The notes under the pieces were generated by a model. The model did not search any database, was not told the origin of the DNA, and saw nothing but the letters and a program-made list of their open reading frames with translations. From NCBI GenBank assembly GCA_028711925.1, contig JAQTRH010000001.1, forward strand, positions 1 through 27,150: a stretch of 27,150 nucleotides of DNA, written 5' to 3'. Below are positions 22,809-27,150 of the stretch, piece by piece. Each line of letters opens with the position of its first letter. Position 1 is the stretch's first letter. The stretch is from Candidatus Nanoarchaeia archaeon. GTDB taxonomy: Archaea; Nanobdellota; Nanobdellia; Woesearchaeales; CG1-02-33-12. A program made the translations under genes and the position numbers.

Positions 22809-24237
22809 AATATATTTTATACTCTGCCGGTTTTCCGCATTTTATGCACTTGCCTTTCTGCTTTCTTTCATCAAAGGTTATGCATCTTTATGTTGCACCG
22901 TCTGACTCTGATTTTATTAATTCCTCGCATTCTTTTTTGCCGCAGAAAAATGCCTTTACTATATTCTTTTTCTTGATTTGTTTAACAAAGTCATCCCATT
23001 TTTCAACTTCAATAATATTATCATCAATAAGTTTTCTTGCCTTTTCAAAAAGATTTTTCTGTATTTTATCAAGAGTTTCTTTTAGCTTTTTGTTTATATC
23101 ATTAAAATTAACTGCTTCTTTCTCACCAGTATCCCTTCTAACCATCACAACCTGTTTTTTCTCTATATCTTTTGGACCAATCTCTATTCTCACTGGAATT
23201 CCTTTCAGCTCCCATTCGTTGAATTTCCATCCTGGGCTGTACTCATCTCTTTCATCAACTTCCACACTGTAATCTTTTAGGGATTTTTTTATTTCATATG
23301 TTTTTTTCAGTATTTTTTCCTTAGATTCCTCTTTGATTATTGGTATTATAACAGCATGTACAGGAGCAATTTTTGGAGGGATTACAAGCCCTTTATCATC
23401 CCCATGAAGCATTATAACTGCTCCAATCATTCGTGTGCTTATTCCCCATGATGTCTGCCATGGCCTGTGGTATTTCTCATCCCTTCCAAGGAATTTTATA
23501 TCAAATGCCTTTGCAAAGCTCTGCCCGAGCATATGCGATGTTCCCATCTGCAGTGCTTTTCCATCAGGCATAAAAGCCTCAAGTGTTGTGGTATAGTCGG
23601 CTCCTGCAAACTTTTCTTTTTCTGTTTTCTTTCCTGTCAATACAGGAACTGCAAGATAGTTTTCCATCAAATCCTTGTACATATAAAGAATATCAATTAC
23701 TTCCTTGTCTGCTTCCTCTTTTGTTGCATGAACAGTATGGCCTTCCTGCCATAAAAACTCCCTTGTCCTTAAAAAAGGCTTTGGATATTTGAACTCCCAT
23801 CTTACAACATTGCACCATTGGTTTATCAATAAAGGCAAATCCCTCCATGACCTTATCCATTTTGCATAAGACTCGTACATTATTGTTTCAGATGTCGGCC
23901 TTATTGCAAGCCTTTCAGACATCTTTGTGTTTCCACCGTGTGTCACCCATGCAACCTCTGGGGCAAAACCCTCAACGTGCTCCTTCTCTTTCATTAAAAG
24001 GCTTTCTGGTATTAGAAGGGGAAAATAGGCGTTTTTATGCCCTGTATTTTTAATCATTTCATCAAATATCTTTTGTATATTCTCCCAGATTGAATATGCA
24101 TTTGGCCTTAAAACCATGCATCCTGAGACAGAAGTATAATCAGCTAATTCTGCCTTTTGAACAACCTGAGTATACCATTCGCTTAAATTCTCGGATTTTT
24201 TTACTGTGATTCCAATATTTTCTTTTTTCTTTGCCAT
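22792..24237 (-). CDS. proS: Prolyl-tRNA synthetase, archaeal type, with in-frame internal TAA
   Basis: Class II synthetase charging tRNA-Pro. Landmarks: RLAIRPTSETIMYESYAKWI, motif 2 FLRTREFLWQEGHT, GADYTTTLEAFMPDGKALQM and motif 3 with GISTRMIGAVIMLHGD; then the anticodon-binding domain and CGKKEC of the C-terminal zinc domain. A TAA at 22888-22890 would end the protein at 449 aa, after SDGAT. Reading on in the same frame gives RCITFDERKQKGKCIKCGKP and then an end in YFSKSY, followed by TAA at 22792-22794. This is the expected family C-terminus, with the second zinc Cys pair and the conserved final Tyr. The total would be 481 aa, the normal archaeal size. The cause could be a nonsense mutation, readthrough, or sequence error. 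TATA box at 24258-24272. Confidence 0.9.
22888..22890 (-). other. In-frame TAA inside proS
   Basis: Codons around it read GCA ACA TAA AGA TGC (A-T-stop-R-C). Frame is kept on both sides, so a single indel cannot explain it; one substitution, or two compensating homopolymer errors (ACAATAAGA to ACATAAAGA), could. The expected residue from the family pattern GATxRC is often Ile. Confidence 0.85.
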
Positions 24238-24257
24238 ACCAATAATAATTTATGTTT

Positions 24258-24272
24258 TTATTTAAATATTTT
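24258..24272 (-). promoter_or_regulatory. TATA box of proS
   Basis: AAATATTTAAATAAA on the minus strand is centred about 27 bases before the ATG at 24237, giving a leaderless mRNA. It separates proS transcription from the tRNA gene upstream. Confidence 0.6.
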
Positions 24273-24287
24273 GTTTATTGAAAGACC

Positions 24288-24397
24288 TGGGCCGCTGAGA
24301 CTTTCAAGCATTTGCTTCTATTTGCTTTTTTTGCGAGAGCGAGCGAGCGAGTCCAGCTTTATGCTGGACCTGCGTGCCAGCTTAGCAAGAAGCTGAA
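24288..24397 (-). repeat. Degenerate second copy of the tRNA intron plus 3' exon
   Basis: Directly after the tRNA discriminator base, a 110-base segment repeats the plan of the 100 bases before it (intron plus 3' exon, 24398-24497). It has a hairpin with 6-bp stem and loop CTTGCT (24378-24395), the identical hairpin GTCCAGC-ATAAA-GCTGGAC (24351-24369), a GCTCGC-rich stretch, a third hairpin (24306-24327), and finally GAAAGTCTCAGCGGCCCA (24288-24305), a copy of the tRNA 3' end lacking one C. Sequence identity is concentrated in the middle hairpin and the 3' end, while the other stems differ but still pair. Confidence 0.8.
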
Positions 24398-24554
24398 TGG
24401 GGCCGCTGAGATTTTCAAAAACGATTACTCTTTTTTGCGAACGAAGTGAGCGAGTCCAGCTTTATGCTGGACAGCGTATCAAATGAGCAACCATTTGTTC
24501 GAACTCAGGTCGCCACGTCCCGAACGTGGGATTCTACCACTATACTACGGCCCC
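24398..24554 (-). tRNA. tRNA-Pro(CGG) with T-loop intron
   Basis: Acceptor GGGGCCG (24548-24554) pairs with CGGCCCC (24399-24405), followed by discriminator A; no CCA is encoded. The D arm GTATAGTGGTAGAAT has a weak stem with an A-A mismatch. Anticodon arm CCACG-TTCGGGA-CGTGG has anticodon CGG with G37, hence proline. T stem CTGAG (24504-24508) pairs with CTCAG (24406-24410), but between them TTCGAA and T are separated by 86 bases. Removing 24412-24497 restores the canonical T-loop TTCGAAT, so an intron at position 59/60 is inferred. The mature tRNA is 71 nt before CCA. TATA box at 24579-24590. It lies immediately upstream of the gene for its own synthetase, with the same orientation. Confidence 0.87.
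24412..24497 (-). other. 86-nt archaeal tRNA intron (BHB type) at position 59/60
   Basis: A bulge-helix-bulge can be drawn: exon TTCG pairs with intron TGAA (one G-U), the two 3-base bulges are AA|C and AA|T, outer helix is the T stem, inner helix AAA/TTT. Cutting at the second bulge position gives the perfect T-loop. Inside are a 6-bp hairpin CAAATG/CATTTG with loop GTTGCT (24480-24497), the GTCCAGC hairpin (24454-24472) and CAAAAA/TTTTTG (24416-24437). The first and third hairpins compete with the splice helix. Confidence 0.8.
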
Positions 24555-24578
24555 TTAAAAACATAGAAACTCAATAAG

Positions 24579-24590
24579 TTTTAAATATCT
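24579..24590 (-). promoter_or_regulatory. TATA box of the tRNA-Pro gene
   Basis: AGATATTTAAAA on the minus strand lies about 30 bases before the first base of the tRNA, consistent with a start a few bases upstream of the mature 5' end, to be trimmed by RNase P. Confidence 0.55.
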
Positions 24591-24605
24591 TACTTATCCT
24601 GAAAA

Positions 24606-26036
24606 TTACCCTATTATCTGTTTTTCTGCTTCAGACTTGATAATTACTTCTTTAACCTTAACCTTTTCTGCTGTTATTCCTTTTTTTAGCTTAAGATAAA
24701 GGATGTATGTTAAAATAAGCCCAAAAATCATCATTGTAGGATAAGACCACCAGACTCCTATTGCTCCAAGATTAAAAACAAAAGCGAGAATATAGACTCC
24801 TGCTAGCCTGAAAACAAAATTATCCACTATGCTTATTATCATTGCAACATCTGTTCTTTTTATCCCCCTAAAAAATCCTATGAATAAATGCCTTCCAAAC
24901 CCAAATACAATAAAAGGAGACATTATCCTTAAAAATGCAGTGCCTAAATTTATTACATCAATATCTGTTGTAAATGCAGACATGATGTATCTTGAAAATA
25001 TGAATGTGATAAAACTTATAGGGAGGATTATGGGCAGGCCAACCTTTGCAGATTCTTTTAAGGATAAAAACATCCTTTTTATATTTCCTGCTCCAAAGTT
25101 TTGTGCAACAACAGTTGATACAGCAACAGATATTCCTAGAGAGGGTATCATAAAAAAACTGAAAAGCCTTGTCACTATTCCAAATGCTGCAAGCGTTACA
25201 GTTCCAAGCGAGCTTACCAACGAAGTAAGCACAAAAATACTTAATGACATTGAGCTCATTTCCAAAGATGTAGGTATTCCAAGTTTAAGAAGCTCTTTTA
25301 TTATCTTCAATCTTGGCTTTACAAAACTGAAATCTATTCTTATTCCATAGGTATTTTTTATTAAATGGTATATTGCAATAAAGCTCACAATCGCTCTTGA
25401 TATAACTGTTGCTAGAGCAGCGCCAAACACTCCCATTTCAGGGAATGGCCCTATTCCAAAAATCATTAATGGGTCAAGTATCACATTTATTAAAACAGAA
25501 ATGAAAACAAATTTCATAGGCGTTTTTGTATTGCCAATCGCCCTTAATGCTGCCTCAAAAATAAAATAGGGAATCATAAGAACAAGCCCGATAAATATTG
25601 TTCTAAGGTAAATAACTGCATTTGAATAAACTTCTGCATCAGAGCTTAATAACGATACAATATTTGGCGCGAAAATAAATCCTAGAATAGAAATAATCGT
25701 CAACATTAAAAATAAAACAACAAATGCCTGAGTCACTATGATATCAACCTTTTTTCTGTCTTTTTCGTTTTTTGTCTTAAATGCTTTTCCTATTGCGTGG
25801 GCTATTAGTATTGAGCCTCCGACACCTATACCCATTGACAGGGATATTATAAGAAAAACAATAGGAAAGCTTACTGTCACAGCAGCAATCGCATAGCTTC
25901 CAAGCCTGCCAACCCAGAATGTATCAGTTATATTGTAGGTTGACTGCAATAAGTTTGATATCATGACAGGAAGAGAAAGATTCATTATCACTTTTTTTAA
26001 GTCGCCATTCAGAATGTCTTTTGTTTCTTTCATCAT
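24606..26036 (-). CDS. MATE family efflux transporter
   Basis: 476 aa with about 12 membrane helices, in two repeats. The N-terminus is typical: a stretch ILNGDLKKVIMNLSLPVMIS, then TYNITDTFWVGRLGSYAIAA and GIGVGGSILIAHAIG. In the second half the repeat start is LLKLGIPTSLEMSSMSL. MATE proteins export cationic organic compounds with Na+ or H+ antiport; the substrate cannot be told. Two consecutive ATGs are possible (26036 and 26033). A minus-strand TATA box CTTTTAAAC at about 26056-26065 gives a leaderless start. The hemerythrin gene diverges from it 89 bases away; it ends just before the tRNA promoter. Confidence 0.93.
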   Translation of the reverse strand: MMKETKDILNGDLKKVIMNLSLPVMISNLLQSTYNITDTFWVGRLGSYAIAAVTVSFPIVFLIISLSMGIGVGGSILIAHAIGKAFKTKNEKDRKKVDIIVTQAFVVLFLMLTIISILGFIFAPNIVSLLSSDAEVYSNAVIYLRTIFIGLVLMIPYFIFEAALRAIGNTKTPMKFVFISVLINVILDPLMIFGIGPFPEMGVFGAALATVISRAIVSFIAIYHLIKNTYGIRIDFSFVKPRLKIIKELLKLGIPTSLEMSSMSLSIFVLTSLVSSLGTVTLAAFGIVTRLFSFFMIPSLGISVAVSTVVAQNFGAGNIKRMFLSLKESAKVGLPIILPISFITFIFSRYIMSAFTTDIDVINLGTAFLRIMSPFIVFGFGRHLFIGFFRGIKRTDVAMIISIVDNFVFRLAGVYILAFVFNLGAIGVWWSYPTMMIFGLILTYILYLKLKKGITAEKVKVKEVIIKSEAEKQIIG

Positions 26037-26054
26037 ATTTTGGGAAAACGGCTT

Positions 26055-26066
26055 GTTTAAAAGCTT
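26055..26066 (-). promoter_or_regulatory. TATA box of the MATE gene
   Basis: GCTTTTAAACAA on the minus strand is centred about 24 bases before the ATG at 26036, in the 89-base divergent region shared with the hemerythrin gene. Confidence 0.5.
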
Positions 26067-26082
26067 TGCTGTGATTATAGCA

Positions 26083-26095
26083 AAATATAAAAACT
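26083..26095 (+). promoter_or_regulatory. TATA box of the hemerythrin-like gene
   Basis: AAATATAAAAACT lies about 37 bases before the ATG at 26126. Transcription would start near 26115, where a GGGGTGAT (26115-26122) can act as Shine-Dalgarno with only 3 bases to the ATG, so the leader would be very short. Confidence 0.5.
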
Positions 26096-26125
26096 CTGAA
26101 AATAATAATAAGATGGGGTGATTCG

Positions 26126-26560
26126 ATGGCTGATGAATTAAGTATAGCTGATATGATGATAAGGCATCATTATAATGTTGAGAATATTATAACAGAATTT
26201 AATGAAAAACAAAAAAACGATGGAAAATCTGTTTTTGAAGTTTTTCAAAGAATGAAATGGGAGCTTGAAAAACATTTCTTTCTTGAGGAAAATGCAATAT
26301 TCATTTTTTATGACCCAAAATCAAAAGAGGACAGCAGGATAGTAAATCATATTTTGGTTGAGCATGAAACTATGCTCAAAAAACTAAATGAGATTGAAAA
26401 AAAACTGAAAAACAATGAAACAGTAGATATATCAAAATTCACGAAAAGACTTATACAACATAAAGAGCTTGAGGATAATGTATTCTATCCAATGCTTGAT
26501 AACCAACTTGATGAAAAGCAGAAATTGCAAATAACAGAAAAAATAAAAAAGCTTTCTTAG
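26126..26560 (+). CDS. Hemerythrin-like HHE domain protein
   Basis: 144-aa four-helix bundle with the non-heme di-iron ligand pattern: RHHYNVENI (H14/H15), EKHFFLEE (H50, E54), VEHETM (H80) and IQHKELEDNVFYPML (H112, E116). Such proteins bind O2, NO or iron, or act in repair of oxidised or nitrosylated iron centres; the exact ligand cannot be read from sequence. No membrane or signal segment, so cytoplasmic. Upstream it diverges from the MATE gene; downstream it converges on the histidine phosphatase gene with a 26-base gap. Confidence 0.9.
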   Translation: MADELSIADMMIRHHYNVENIITEFNEKQKNDGKSVFEVFQRMKWELEKHFFLEENAIFIFYDPKSKEDSRIVNHILVEHETMLKKLNEIEKKLKNNETVDISKFTKRLIQHKELEDNVFYPMLDNQLDEKQKLQITEKIKKLS

Positions 26561-26586
26561 CTTATTTTTTCATTTAGGTTTCTATT

Positions 26587-27150
26587 TTATAAACTATTTT
26601 TAAGGTGCTTGTCGCAATTGAATTCATCAACAAAAACATCATTTTCTTCTATGTTAAAAATTGAAACGGATGTGTTGTTATATTTGTGTTTTTTTATTTC
26701 ATCATAAGATTTTTTCATCAGATTCTTGAAGAAAAGTATATTTAACGTTCCATGTGCGACTATTATTGAGTCTTTTTTTGTTTTCAAAACCTTATCAAGC
26801 ATCTTGATTGCCCTTTTTTCAACATCAGCAAGGCTTTCTCCTTCTGGAGACCTGTAATTAAACTTATCTTTTTCTCTTTCTTCATACATTTCAGCATATT
26901 TTTTCTTTATTTCTTCCTTTGATAATCCCTCAAAGATTCCAAAATTAATTTCTTTCAGGTCTTCATCAATGATAACCTTTGCCTTAGGATGAAATTTTTT
27001 TATTTGCTCAGCAGTCTGCATTGACCTTTTTAATGGGCTTACAAACATAATTTCTATATTATGGTTTTTCAGCCTTTCGGCAAGTTTTTTTGCCTGTTTT
27101 TTTCCTTCATCATTAAGCTCTATGTCTAAAAATCCCTGCAGAAGCCTTTT
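26587..27150 (-). CDS. Histidine phosphatase (phosphoglycerate mutase-like) family protein (5' partial)
   Basis: The frame is open to the window edge, giving 187 residues; an ATG at 27048 is internal. Visible parts are LLQGFLDIELNDEGKKQAKKLAERL, read in two halves, MFVSPLKRSMQTAEQI (conserved SPLxRxxQTA), ELKEINFGIFEGLSKEE (acid residue region), PEGESLADVEKR and IIVAHGTLN with the second catalytic His. The first RHG motif with the phosphorylated His lies beyond the window, about 10-15 residues upstream. Family members include cofactor-dependent phosphoglycerate mutases and broad phosphatases (CobC, RNase H-fused types); this one is a phosphatase of unknown substrate. Confidence 0.9.
   Translation of the reverse strand, partial: KRLLQGFLDIELNDEGKKQAKKLAERLKNHNIEIMFVSPLKRSMQTAEQIKKFHPKAKVIIDEDLKEINFGIFEGLSKEEIKKKYAEMYEEREKDKFNYRSPEGESLADVEKRAIKMLDKVLKTKKDSIIVAHGTLNILFFKNLMKKSYDEIKKHKYNNTSVSIFNIEENDVFVDEFNCDKHLKNSL

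Noticed and set aside
22888..22890. Recoding of TAA as sense codon throughout the genome
   Set aside because: TAA ends ispH, AMMECR1, L39e, L31e, Cbf5 and other genes here at their expected lengths, so a general reassignment is excluded; only a local event remains.
24288..24300. The second copy TCTCAGCGGCCCA as an alternative functional 3' exon
   Set aside because: It lacks one C, so the acceptor stem would have a mismatch at the first pair, and the inner splice helix does not form; treated as a degenerate copy.
24332..24350. GCGAGCGAGCGAG-like microrepeats considered as CRISPR or other array
   Set aside because: Only two loci, no regular direct repeats with unique spacers, and no cas genes; the stretch is part of the structured units beside the tRNA.

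Overview
The window is AT-rich chromosomal DNA from an archaeon, most likely a small-genome DPANN lineage of the Woesearchaeota/Pacearchaeota type (phylum is inference). The archaeal assignment rests on eukaryote/archaeal-type ribosomal proteins S19e, L39e and L31e, a PDCD5-type protein, a Cbf5-type pseudouridine synthase, a Dph2 homologue, archaeal-type ProRS, DUF357, AMMECR1, and TATA boxes about 25-27 nt before many start codons, which implies leaderless mRNAs. Genes inside operons use ATGA overlaps or GAGGTG-type Shine-Dalgarno sites.

Layout. 1-4181: end of an AMMECR1 gene, then an isoprenoid block: polyprenyl diphosphate synthase, ispG, ispH and, convergently, a cis-prenyltransferase. 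IspG and IspH are the last two enzymes of the MEP pathway, which is unusual in an archaeon. 4224-9629: a tightly coupled six-gene minus-strand operon of unrecognised proteins: a lipoprotein, a small membrane-anchored protein, a soluble helical protein, an HTH-TM-LysM protein, a small helical protein and a 686-aa TM/LysM-like/coiled-coil protein. It is the best candidate for an undescribed system and looks like an envelope-associated assembly with a possible DNA-binding arm. 9771-13301: DUF357, then the translation operon S19e-PDCD5-L39e-L31e-Cbf5-DUF1461. L31e and S19e carry long Lys/Glu tails that resemble each other. 13550-14215: a Dph2 homologue without its N-terminal domain.

14251-21537: a MoxR/DUF58/VWA operon of six genes (two VWA membrane proteins, a TM-coiled-coil protein, a multi-TM protein, MoxR AAA+ ATPase, DUF58). 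One VWA gene appears to lack a canonical start codon. 21598-22808: an unknown gene and a DUF4443-like regulator leave a short shared promoter region back to back. 22792-24237: ProRS with an in-frame TAA 31 sense codons before its family-conserved C-terminus. 24288-24554: tRNA-Pro(CGG) with an 86-nt intron in the T-loop (59/60), followed by a second degenerate copy of the intron plus 3' exon; hairpins in the two copies differ by compensatory changes. 24606-27150: MATE transporter, hemerythrin-like protein, and the C-terminal part of a histidine-phosphatase-family protein.

The most notable items are the T-loop intron with its tandem structured copy, the ProRS internal stop, the six-gene envelope operon, the MEP genes in an archaeal context and the non-canonical start of the large VWA gene. 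All family assignments come from reading motifs by eye; no database search was made.
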